Of a stretch of 6,665 nucleotides of DNA, positions 1-6,118 are shown one piece after another (position 1 is the first letter of the stretch; every line of letters starts with the position of its first letter). The position numbers and the translations under genes were made by a program. The notes under the pieces were generated by a model. The model did no database searches, was not told the origin of the DNA, and saw nothing but the letters and a program-made list of their open reading frames with translations. Source of the stretch: Treponema sp. GTDB lineage: Bacteria > Spirochaetota > Spirochaetia > Treponematales > Treponemataceae. Location of the stretch: NCBI GenBank assembly GCA_017390125.1, contig JAFPCT010000055.1, positions 1 through 6,665 of the forward strand, given 5' to 3'.

Positions 1-2
1 CG

Positions 3-38
3 TTTACAACTGAAAACTTAGGATTTATAATGTTCCTA
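3..38 (+). promoter_or_regulatory. Predicted sigma70-type promoter of cheR-cheB
   Basis: A -35 box TTTACA (3-8, five of six matches to TTGACA) and a perfect -10 box TATAAT (26-31) are separated by an optimal 17 nt. The expected transcription start, about 7 nt after the -10 box, falls on position 38, which is the A of the cheR ATG. The predicted transcript would therefore be leaderless or nearly so. No sigma28-like motif is visible here. The sequence before base 1 is not available, so read-through from an upstream gene cannot be excluded. The boxes are seen directly; promoter activity is inferred. Confidence 0.6.
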
Positions 39-853
39 TGCTTGATACTTTGAACGATGCAGACTTTGAGCGTTTCCGCAAAACAATTTATGATGAAAGC
101 GGAATTACTTTCTCTGCTACAAACCGTCCTATTTTGGACAGCCGAATAAAAGAGATTCTTCGCGAAAAGAAAATAGACTCTGTTGATGAGTATTATAAGT
201 TAATCCACGCAGATCACGAAGAAATGAAGAAGATGTTGGATGCGGTTACGACCAACCTTACGAGGTTTTTCAGAAACCAGCCGCATTTTGATGCTCTTGA
301 AAAATATGTAATTCCTCATGTTCTCGAAGAGAAGAAAAAGACTGGAGACCGGACTGTGCGGGTGTGGAGCGCAGGATGTTCTACTGGAGAGGAGCCATAT
401 ACAATCGCCATGTTGTTGAAGAGAATTCTTCCGCTTGGCTATGATTTTCAGGTGACTGCTTCTGATATATCTTTGAAATCCCTTATGGTAGGTCAGACAG
501 GTTTTTATGCTGACAATAAAATCGACGGAATTCCGCCGGATTATTTGCAGCAGTATTTTACGAAATCTGCCGGCGGCTATCAGGTAAACAAAGAGATTAT
601 GTCAAAGGTAAAATTTGACTATCATAACTTGAAGAACGATTCGGGGATGAGAAACCTGGACGTAGTATTCTGTCGAAACGTAATGATTTACTTCGATGAA
701 CCGGCACAGCTTGTCGTTTTGAACAGATTCTGGAATTCAATGGCAAGTCACTCCTACCTCTTCATCGGGCATTCTGAGTCACTTTTTGGAATGGACACAA
801 AATTCGAATTTCTTAAGACGGATTGGGCTTGTCTCTACCAGAAAAATGCATAA
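38..853 (+). CDS. cheR: Chemotaxis protein methyltransferase CheR
   Basis: CheR transfers methyl groups from S-adenosylmethionine to glutamates on chemoreceptor (MCP) cytoplasmic helices, opposing CheB in adaptation. The 271 residues are close to the usual ~275-290. A helical CheR N-terminal domain covers about 5-65 and is followed by the conserved TTNLTRFFR stretch (71-79). The SAM-binding fold carries motif I around 109-121 (WSAGCSTGEEPY), an acidic motif ASDIS (141-145), FCRNVMIYFD (211-220) and the C-terminal LFIGHSESL (241-249). There is no C-terminal TPR extension. The start is the only in-frame ATG after the stop at 11-13. An AGGA at 20-23 lies 14 nt away, too far for a normal ribosome site, which fits a leaderless message. 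cheB follows after 25 nt, so the two are almost certainly co-transcribed. Function is very secure. Confidence 0.97.
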   Translation: MLDTLNDADFERFRKTIYDESGITFSATNRPILDSRIKEILREKKIDSVDEYYKLIHADHEEMKKMLDAVTTNLTRFFRNQPHFDALEKYVIPHVLEEKKKTGDRTVRVWSAGCSTGEEPYTIAMLLKRILPLGYDFQVTASDISLKSLMVGQTGFYADNKIDGIPPDYLQQYFTKSAGGYQVNKEIMSKVKFDYHNLKNDSGMRNLDVVFCRNVMIYFDEPAQLVVLNRFWNSMASHSYLFIGHSESLFGMDTKFEFLKTDWACLYQKNA

Positions 854-878
854 TTTTTGAGCAAGAGGTCTTTATTTT

Positions 879-2096
879 ATGGAAAATGCATCCGCAAATT
901 ATGATTCATTGTCAGTAATGGTATGCGATGATTCCGCACTGATGCGAAATCTTGTATCGCGAATAATAAATGAAGCACCAGGCATGCAGGTTGTCGGAAA
1001 AGCAATGAACGGAAAAATGCTTTTGGACATGCTGCCTACAATAAAGCCTGATGTAATAATCCTTGATATTGAAATGCCGGTTATGACCGGAGTTGAATTT
1101 CTTCAGGAACGCAAGAAACAGAAAATTGATGTTCCTGTCATTATCCTTTCTTCAATTGCCACAAAAGGTGCTGCCGTTACAATGCAGTGTCTTGAGCTGG
1201 GAGCCTCTGACTTCATTACAAAGCCGGGCGGATCCGTAACAACTGAAGTTTCTACTGTAAGTGAAGAACTTATTGAAATGATTGCTTCTTACGGAGGTCT
1301 TTATGCCCGCCGCAAAGGAAAGAGAATCCCTTCAAGTGACCATTTCGTTCAGGCTTTCAAGATGCACGAAGCAGAAAAATTCGTTGCATCAAAGAAGAAT
1401 ATTCCTATTTCTTCAACTGTTGATGAAGCCTCTGACAATAAGGTTATTCCGCTGCCGGTATTCAAAGCTTCCGGTCCGAAAGAACCTGCTGTAGTTACAC
1501 CTGTTCGCGAAGGCGGACACATAAAAATCATTGCTCTCGGTATTTCCACTGGCGGTCCCAATGCGCTCAGGGATGTATTCAAGATGATTGACCCTCACTT
1601 GAAGCAGCCTATTCTTGTCGTTCAGCATATGCCTGCCGGATTTACAAATGAATTTGCCCAGAGTTTGAACAGAATCTGTCCTCTTGAAGTTGTTGAAGCT
1701 TCTGACGAGATGCCTATAGAAAACGGTCATATTTACATTGCCCCTGGAAACTATCACATAAAGGTAGAAGAAAGGTTCAGCGGTAATGTAATCCGGACCA
1801 CACAGGAAGAGCATCGTAACGGTCACAGACCAAGTGCGGATGTTCTTTTTGAAAGCGTTGCAAAAATCTATAAGAACAATGCTCTCGGAGTAATTATGAC
1901 TGGTATGGGTAAAGATGGTGCTGTTGAGATTACGGAAATGCGTAAACAGGGGGCTTATACTCTTGGTCAGGATGAAAAAACTGCAGTTGTATACGGAATG
2001 CCTCGCGTTGCCTGGGAAATGGGCGGCGTGCAGAAGCAGGTTCCGCTTATGGAGATGGCAGATGAAATAAGCAAACTTGCAAGGGAACACCTGTAA
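879..2096 (+). CDS. cheB: Chemotaxis response regulator protein-glutamate methylesterase/deamidase CheB
   Basis: CheB removes methyl groups from receptor glutamates and deamidates receptor glutamines; phosphorylation by CheA relieves inhibition by its receiver domain. The receiver domain (about 11-130) shows the acidic pair D17/D18, phospho-acceptor D63 in LDIEMP, the switch serines in ILSS (89-92) and K115 in TKP. The methylesterase domain (about 214-403) shows S223 in GISTGG, H250 in VVQHMP and D346 in MGKDGA, matching the Ser-His-Asp catalytic triad, so both activities should be intact. The linker of about 80 residues (131-213) is longer than usual, which explains 405 residues against the common ~350. 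An AGAGG at 864-868, 10 nt before the ATG, is a good ribosome site. The gene lies 25 nt after cheR and is followed by a strong terminator. Confidence 0.97.
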   Translation: MENASANYDSLSVMVCDDSALMRNLVSRIINEAPGMQVVGKAMNGKMLLDMLPTIKPDVIILDIEMPVMTGVEFLQERKKQKIDVPVIILSSIATKGAAVTMQCLELGASDFITKPGGSVTTEVSTVSEELIEMIASYGGLYARRKGKRIPSSDHFVQAFKMHEAEKFVASKKNIPISSTVDEASDNKVIPLPVFKASGPKEPAVVTPVREGGHIKIIALGISTGGPNALRDVFKMIDPHLKQPILVVQHMPAGFTNEFAQSLNRICPLEVVEASDEMPIENGHIYIAPGNYHIKVEERFSGNVIRTTQEEHRNGHRPSADVLFESVAKIYKNNALGVIMTGMGKDGAVEITEMRKQGAYTLGQDEKTAVVYGMPRVAWEMGGVQKQVPLMEMADEISKLAREHL

Positions 2097-2131
2097 GTTT
2101 CTTACCTAAAAACGAACTGTTTAGATTTATG

Positions 2132-2185
2132 CGGTTGGCGTCCCTTGAACTGAACGTATTCAGGGAGTCGTCAGCCGTTTTTTTT
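2132..2185 (+). terminator. Rho-independent terminator after cheB
   Basis: The outer stem pairs CGGTTG (2132-2137) with CAGCCG (2172-2177, one G-U pair). It continues through GCG opposite GTCGT with a small bulge, and TCCCT (2141-2145) pairs with AGGGA (2162-2166). A short TGAA/TTCA pairing can extend it into the loop. Eight T residues follow immediately (2178-2185). It starts 35 nt after the cheB stop and closes the chemotaxis operon ahead of the convergent operon. In the opposite direction no T-run follows the stem, so it should act mainly on the + strand. Confidence 0.85.
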
Positions 2186-2235
2186 GTCCCGGCGGTTTCT
2201 CCAGAAAGGAATTGATTCCTGCGGAAAGGGGCTGT

Positions 2236-2637
2236 TTATTTTTCTGCCAGGGAAAGAACCTGAAGCTTTACGATTGTTTCTGTATTTCTTGAAAAAAATG
2301 TTACGGCTGCAGTGCTGACTACAAAGGCCGCTGTGATGCAGATGAATTTGAAAGTTTCTGAGGGAGTAACATGAAGCAGACCTGCGATGAATGGGGCACA
2401 TAAAAGCGCGGCTCCGCACATGATGAGCGGCATGAAAAGGCAAAGAATTCCTCTGACGGCCTCTGCTTTCTGCGGGAGACCGATGTATACCTTTGAACCT
2501 TCATGAATCTTTATTTTCCGCGGATTTATAACTTCCAGACTGGCATGAGCTTTTGAGATATGGCCTTCCAGATGCTTTTCCTGCATTGCGAATGTACGGT
2601 TGTTTTCGATTTTGGTTATTACATAAACCTGTTTCAT
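2236..2637 (-). CDS. RseC/MucC-like two-helix membrane protein
   Basis: The protein has 133 residues from the ATG at 2637. That start overlaps the upstream TPR gene stop as ATGA and has GGAG about 8 nt before it, so it is preferred to the in-frame ATG 45 nt upstream inside the TPR gene. The N-terminal part (1-57) looks like a small beta domain ending in EGSKVYIGLP (46-55). Two hydrophobic helices follow at about 61-83 (with a central MP) and 95-115, then a short polar tail. This layout matches RseC/MucC, inner-membrane proteins linked to sigmaE signalling and SoxR reduction. However, the N-terminal cysteine cluster of that family is absent: the only cysteines (66, 74, 80, 100) lie in the helices. 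Family membership is inferred from architecture, and the role is unknown. It is the last gene of the operon; no convincing terminator follows. Confidence 0.6.
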   Translation of the reverse strand: MKQVYVITKIENNRTFAMQEKHLEGHISKAHASLEVINPRKIKIHEGSKVYIGLPQKAEAVRGILCLFMPLIMCGAALLCAPFIAGLLHVTPSETFKFICITAAFVVSTAAVTFFSRNTETIVKLQVLSLAEK

Positions 2638-3167
2638 TTCTTTTCTCCGTGATGGTTCAGTTCTCTGAGCCGCATTGAACATTCATTCTCACCGATTTTA
2701 TTCCCGATCTTGACGTAAGTATCACGGAGGTTGAACAGTGCGTCCGCGTAATAGGGGTTCAGGTAAACTGCATTTTCAAAGGATTCACAGGCTTCGTCGT
2801 AGATTCCTTTGTTGAAGAAATTTACGCCTCGTGTATTCCAAAGATTATAATCTTCCGGATTAAGACACAGCCCTTCTGCGCATATGTTCAGCGAGCTGTC
2901 AAAATCACCTAGCGAGAACATGAGCAATGCAAGCTCTTTGATGATGTCTGTGTCCTCTGGTGCAAGTTCCTTGGCTTTCATGAGGATGGCTTTTGCATGG
3001 GTAAGGTTTCCTGCGTCACGGTAGGTAAGTGCAAGATTGAACCATAGCAGTGCATTTGTCTTGTCGATCAGAATGGCCCTGGCAAAGCAGGCGATGGCTT
3101 CGGTGTAGGAGCCGTCTTTTGCAAGGAGAATGGCCTGATTGTTCAATCTTTCTGCAGTTTCTGTCAT
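2634..3167 (-). CDS. Tetratricopeptide repeat (TPR) protein
   Basis: This 177-residue protein is nearly all TPR. Repeats of about 34 residues fall near 5-38, 39-72, 73-106 and 107-140, with a degenerate capping repeat from about 141 to 170. The usual pattern is visible, for example a small residue in helix A, A/G at position 8 and a Pro at the repeat end (LAP at 68-70, LNP at 102-104 and 136-138). There is no signal peptide or membrane segment, so it is probably a cytoplasmic scaffold. The start lies 4 nt after the prenyl synthase stop, and its only ribosome-site candidate (AAGGG) is about 13 nt upstream, so translation is probably coupled. The stop overlaps the start of the RseC-like gene by 4 nt. 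The partner is unknown; the overlap suggests, but does not prove, cooperation with the membrane protein. Confidence 0.85.
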   Translation of the reverse strand: MTETAERLNNQAILLAKDGSYTEAIACFARAILIDKTNALLWFNLALTYRDAGNLTHAKAILMKAKELAPEDTDIIKELALLMFSLGDFDSSLNICAEGLCLNPEDYNLWNTRGVNFFNKGIYDEACESFENAVYLNPYYADALFNLRDTYVKIGNKIGENECSMRLRELNHHGEKK

Positions 3168-3171
3168 TTTT

Positions 3172-4257
3172 TTAAATTTTCCCTTTCTGAAATTTTTGAA
3201 CCATTTCGGAAAAAAGTTCCCGGATCATTGCGGCTGATTCTGATTCCTTTGAATCCGGTATGATTTCCGTAAAGGCTGTGATGCTCTCTTCAATTATGCT
3301 TCTTCCTTTTTTAAGAGCTTTTTGCACGGCTCCTTTTGAGGATAGCAGCTCTATGCAGGCTTCTACCGCAGGAGAGTCTATGCCTTCCTTTGAAGCCTGT
3401 GAGAAATATGATGCGATTTTTTTTCTGTCCTCCGGGTTTTCCTGAATATGAAGGAGCACTGGAAGGCTCTTCTTGCCTTCCACAATATCATCTCCGCGTT
3501 TTTTGCCTGGATTTCCGGTGGTGAGGTTCTGTACGTCGTCCAGAATCTGAAATCCTTCGCCCAGAGCTGCTGCAATTATGCCTGATTTTTCTATTTGGGA
3601 AGAATCTGCTCCTCCCGCCATGAAACCGGTCTGAGCCGCGAGGCTTGCGAGGGTTCCTGTCTTGCAGTGAACCATCTGCGTGTATTCATCTGCTGTCGGG
3701 AAAAGTTCCGGATTTCTGTGCCAGTAAATGTCCATAGCCTGTCCGAGGTGCAGACGGCGCACTTCTCCGGCGTAAAGGGCGTAGAGCCTGTTTTTAAGCT
3801 CCTGGGAGACCGGAAGGCTGTCTATTGATGATGGCGCAAGGAAATAGAGCCATGAAGCCGCGTTCAGGGCTGTGTCCAGTCCGTAAGTAATGTGGGCGCA
3901 GGGAAGTCCACGGCGGGAGTCTGCGGAATCCTCAATGTCGTCATGGATGAGGGAGGCCGTATGAACGAATTCAACCAGAGGTGTAAGGGAATACGTCTGC
4001 TCAAGGGAGAGCGGAGATTCTTTTCCTCCCTGACGGCAGAGCTCGCTGGAAAGTACAAGAAGCAGAGGTCGCCAGCGTTTTCCGCCTGAATCCATAAGGG
4101 TGCGGCAAGGCGTTATGAGCTGTGCAAAGTGCTCTTTTTCTGCGTGAGATGTTTTCTTGAAAGCGGCTTTCTGCCATTGCTGGTTTGTTTCAGCCGGAAG
4201 GGCTTCCTGAAGTGAAAGCTCAATACGGCTTAAAATGGATTTAATATTTTCGTTCAT
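3172..4257 (-). CDS. All-trans polyprenyl diphosphate synthase family protein
   Basis: These enzymes add isopentenyl diphosphate units to an allylic diphosphate to make all-trans prenyl chains. The 361 residues show GGKRWRP (58-64), which binds IPP, the first Asp-rich motif DDIED (106-110) followed by RRG (115-117), GQAMD (172-176), KTGT (199-202), and the region of the second Asp-rich motif (240-244) followed by a Lys/Asp-rich stretch (251-263). The residue five before the first motif is Ala101, and the motif lacks the two-residue insertion of bacterial FPP synthases; both features resemble medium/long-chain synthases. Oddities: the second motif reads DDVQN instead of ending in Asp, and the usual GD after the first motif is replaced by AS (about 134-135). 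At 361 residues it is somewhat longer than typical (~300-330). It is first of three genes in a tight operon. The family is secure; product length is not. Confidence 0.88.
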   Translation of the reverse strand: MNENIKSILSRIELSLQEALPAETNQQWQKAAFKKTSHAEKEHFAQLITPCRTLMDSGGKRWRPLLLVLSSELCRQGGKESPLSLEQTYSLTPLVEFVHTASLIHDDIEDSADSRRGLPCAHITYGLDTALNAASWLYFLAPSSIDSLPVSQELKNRLYALYAGEVRRLHLGQAMDIYWHRNPELFPTADEYTQMVHCKTGTLASLAAQTGFMAGGADSSQIEKSGIIAAALGEGFQILDDVQNLTTGNPGKKRGDDIVEGKKSLPVLLHIQENPEDRKKIASYFSQASKEGIDSPAVEACIELLSSKGAVQKALKKGRSIIEESITAFTEIIPDSKESESAAMIRELFSEMVQKFQKGKI

Positions 4258-4261
4258 ATTA

Positions 4262-4297
4262 CAGTGTATTTTATATGAATAAGTGCATTTAAATCAA
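4262..4297 (-). promoter_or_regulatory. Predicted sigma70-type promoter of the prenyl synthase operon
   Basis: On the - strand, TTGATT (4297-4292) serves as the -35 box and TATAAA (4275-4270, five of six matches) as the -10 box, with a 16-nt spacer. The expected transcript start is near 4265-4262, only about 5-8 nt before the ATG at 4257. No Shine-Dalgarno sequence is present in that short stretch, so the message would be nearly leaderless. The boxes are seen; use is inferred. Confidence 0.5.
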
Positions 4298-4333
4298 TTT
4301 CTGCCGGCATCACAGATGGATTGCAAAAAATCA

Positions 4334-4361
4334 TAAAATAAATGCAGAAAAAAGCCGAAGA
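4334..4361 (+). promoter_or_regulatory. Possible sigma28-like promoter of rlmE and the M23 peptidase gene
   Basis: TAAA (4334-4337), a 16-nt spacer and GCCGAAGA (4354-4361) resemble the flagellar sigma28 pattern of TAAA, about 15 nt, GCCGATAA; the -10 half matches at six of eight positions. Transcription would begin just before the rlmE ATG at 4371. I found no good sigma70 pair in this stretch. The AT-rich background makes chance TAAA matches easy, so this is a weak call. Confidence 0.22.
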
Positions 4362-4370
4362 ATAAGTGTT

Positions 4371-4967
4371 ATGCCAGCAAATAGTTATGAAAAACCGGAT
4401 TATTGGTCTCAGAAAGCGTTTTCAGAAGGCTATCCTGCCCGTTCTGTCTATAAGTTGAAAGAAATGGACGAAAAATTCGGGATGATTAAAAAAAATTGCA
4501 ATGTTCTTGATTTAGGTGCTGCTCCAGGCAGCTGGACTACATTTCTTCTGCGAAATCTCGGGGAAGGCGGTTCCGTTACCAGCTGTGACTTGAACCCGTT
4601 GAGTAAAAGCGTCCGGGGCGACAAGCTCTTTTTCCTTCAGGGAGATTTGAATGATCCTGGAATCCGCAGGCAGATAAAGGAGAGGGGGCCTTTTGACCTT
4701 GTCGTTTGTGATGCCGCTCCTTTGACAACAGGAAACAGAATCGTTGATACTGCCCGCTCAGAACAGCTTGTAGAAATGGCAATATGGTATGGCGAAACAA
4801 TGCTTAAAAAAGGCGGAAATTTCTGCGTAAAAATTTTCCAGAACGGTGATCAGCAGAAATTCCTTAAAAAAATGCGTGAGCTTTTTACACTTGCAAAAGG
4901 CTTCAAGCCAGAAGCATGCAGATCTGAATCTTTTGAAACATTTCTTGTTGGCATTGGACGCAAATAG
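4371..4967 (+). CDS. rlmE: 23S rRNA (uridine-2'-O)-methyltransferase RlmE (FtsJ/RrmJ family)
   Basis: RlmE uses S-adenosylmethionine to methylate the 2'-OH of U2552 (E. coli numbering) in the peptidyl-transferase A loop, late in 50S assembly. The 198 residues are close to the E. coli 209. RSVYKL (24-29) supplies catalytic Lys28, VLDLGAAPGSW (45-55) is SAM motif I, and CDLNP (72-76) follows strand 2. VCDAAP (112-117) supplies Asp114, VKIFQNGD (153-160) supplies Lys154, and SFETFLVG (187-194) supplies Glu189, so the K-D-K-E set is complete. The N-terminal YWSQKAFSEGYPARS region is also typical. Only weak ribosome-site candidates precede the ATG. ftsH, a common neighbour in proteobacteria, is not in this window; instead a cell-wall peptidase gene follows after 8 nt. 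Confidence 0.94.
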   Translation: MPANSYEKPDYWSQKAFSEGYPARSVYKLKEMDEKFGMIKKNCNVLDLGAAPGSWTTFLLRNLGEGGSVTSCDLNPLSKSVRGDKLFFLQGDLNDPGIRRQIKERGPFDLVVCDAAPLTTGNRIVDTARSEQLVEMAIWYGETMLKKGGNFCVKIFQNGDQQKFLKKMRELFTLAKGFKPEACRSESFETFLVGIGRK

Positions 4968-4975
4968 GTGGTATT

Positions 4976-6118
4976 ATGAAGAAACACGATAATTGCAAAG
5001 AGAACAGATTTATTTTAAAAATAGAAAACATGTATTACAGGATTTTTGATACAAGAATAAAAAGAATACTAACCAATTCCATCCTGGCTTTTTGTTTGGG
5101 CGGAGGAATTGCATGCGGAAGCCTTTATCTTGCAGGTACAATAAATGTCGAAAAGGGTGTTGGAGGTCTTGAGACTGCCGGTGTCCCTGATTACAAGGAA
5201 AATGAACTTGATCCTTCCGGCTCAGTTCTGCTTGCAAAAGTAGGCTCCTCAGACCTGAAGGCAGATAATGGTGTTGTGGAAGACTCTTTCATGAATGCAG
5301 TTGTCCAGGATGCCACAGAAGCTGACAGCCTTGATGCCGCTGCCTCTGTACTTAATCAAGATGCCTATTCATCAGAGGGACTTGATCTCTGCTATTTTAC
5401 CTACCGTGTAAAAAAAGGCGACATGATCGGTTTCATCGCAGACAAATTCAATATTACTCAGGATACAATTATCAGCGTGAACAATATTCACCAGTCCCGT
5501 CTTCTTCAGATCGGACAGTATCTTAAGATTCCAAGCATGCCTGGAATCGTTTACACTGTACGAAGGGACGGAGAAACAGTTTCTGCAATTGCAGAAAAAT
5601 ATGAGGTAAGCGCAGAAAAATGTTCCGGCATAAATCATCTTGACAAGGAAAAGGCTCTGGTTGCCGGAACTACGCTTTTTGTTCCTGACGCACAGCTTGA
5701 CTGGGTTACAAGGCAGGAAATCAACGGAGATCTTTTCCACAAGCCTCTTCACAGCCGCTATTGGCTTTCTTCTTATTACGGATGGCGTCAGTCGCCGTTC
5801 AATGGAAAGCGCTCTTACCACTCAGGCGTTGATATGGCGGCTCCTATGGGAACTTCGATTTATGCCGCTTTGGGCGGAACAGTTACATCTGTGGGATTCA
5901 ACAATGTATACGGAAACTATGTAATCATAACTCATCATTCCGGATATAAATCTCTTTACGGACATATGAGCGCGACCCTGGTTACCCGCGGCCAGTATGT
6001 TGATACAAATACCCGCATCGGAAAGGTGGGCAGCACCGGAATGAGTACCGGTCCGCACCTTCATTTTACAGTCTATAAATTCGGAAAAACTGTAAACCCT
6101 ATGGCATTGTGGCGTTAA
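4976..6118 (+). CDS. Membrane-anchored LysM-LysM-M23 murein endopeptidase
   Basis: This is a probable peptidoglycan hydrolase of the zinc-dependent M23 (LytM/lysostaphin) family, cutting peptide cross-links in the periplasm. Of 380 residues, the basic N-terminus (1-30) is followed by a hydrophobic segment at about 31-56 acting as an uncleaved anchor or signal peptide, and an acidic low-complexity spacer (about 58-138). LysM 1 lies at about 141-186 and LysM 2 at about 192-237, both murein-binding. The M23 domain (about 260-378) has H282 and D286 in HSGVD, H330 in YGHMS, and H361 and H363 in GPHLHF. The zinc ligands (H282, D286, H363) and the other catalytic histidines are all present, so it should be active, unlike degenerate EnvC/NlpD types. 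AGGTGG (4966-4971) overlaps the rlmE stop, so the genes are probably co-translated. Its stop abuts that of the convergent gene. Confidence 0.92.
   Translation: MKKHDNCKENRFILKIENMYYRIFDTRIKRILTNSILAFCLGGGIACGSLYLAGTINVEKGVGGLETAGVPDYKENELDPSGSVLLAKVGSSDLKADNGVVEDSFMNAVVQDATEADSLDAAASVLNQDAYSSEGLDLCYFTYRVKKGDMIGFIADKFNITQDTIISVNNIHQSRLLQIGQYLKIPSMPGIVYTVRRDGETVSAIAEKYEVSAEKCSGINHLDKEKALVAGTTLFVPDAQLDWVTRQEINGDLFHKPLHSRYWLSSYYGWRQSPFNGKRSYHSGVDMAAPMGTSIYAALGGTVTSVGFNNVYGNYVIITHHSGYKSLYGHMSATLVTRGQYVDTNTRIGKVGSTGMSTGPHLHFTVYKFGKTVNPMALWR

Noticed and set aside
30..53. A seven-codon reading frame (ATG at 30, TGA at 51-53) with AGGA 6 nt before it, overlapping the cheR start as a possible leader peptide.
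   Set aside because: The same bases form the perfect -10 box TATAAT, so the frame would lie upstream of the predicted transcript start; it is explained better as promoter sequence.
841..891. Direct repeat: GAAAAATGCAT (841-851) and GGAAAATGCAT (881-891), exactly 40 nt apart across the cheR/cheB junction.
   Set aside because: Both copies encode ordinary codons (the Asn-Ala end of CheR and the Glu-Asn-Ala start of CheB) and there are only two; probably chance.
1413..2090. Long open frame on the - strand opposite cheB (225 codons).
   Set aside because: It is fully antisense to a clear CheB catalytic domain, its translation shows no recognisable domain, and codon structure explains the openness.
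2207..2220. Perfect inverted repeat AGGAATTGATTCCT downstream of the RseC-like gene, considered as a terminator for the - strand operon.
   Set aside because: The stem is only 6 bp with a two-base loop and lacks a proper T-run after it on the - strand.
5082..5116. Possible lipoprotein signal in the M23 protein, with Cys47 after GGIA.
   Set aside because: The -3 residue is Gly rather than a large aliphatic residue, and the hydrophobic stretch continues past the cysteine, which fits a membrane anchor better.
5372..5821. Open frame of 149 codons on the - strand opposite the LysM/M23 gene.
   Set aside because: It lies antisense to well-defined LysM and M23 domains and has no ribosome site or recognisable product.
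6065..6096. 8-bp perfect inverted repeat TTTACAGT / ACTGTAAA with a 16-nt loop near the end of the M23 gene.
   Set aside because: No T-run follows on either strand, it encodes the conserved LHFTV and GKTVNP parts of the domain, and a repeat of this size is expected by chance in several kilobases.
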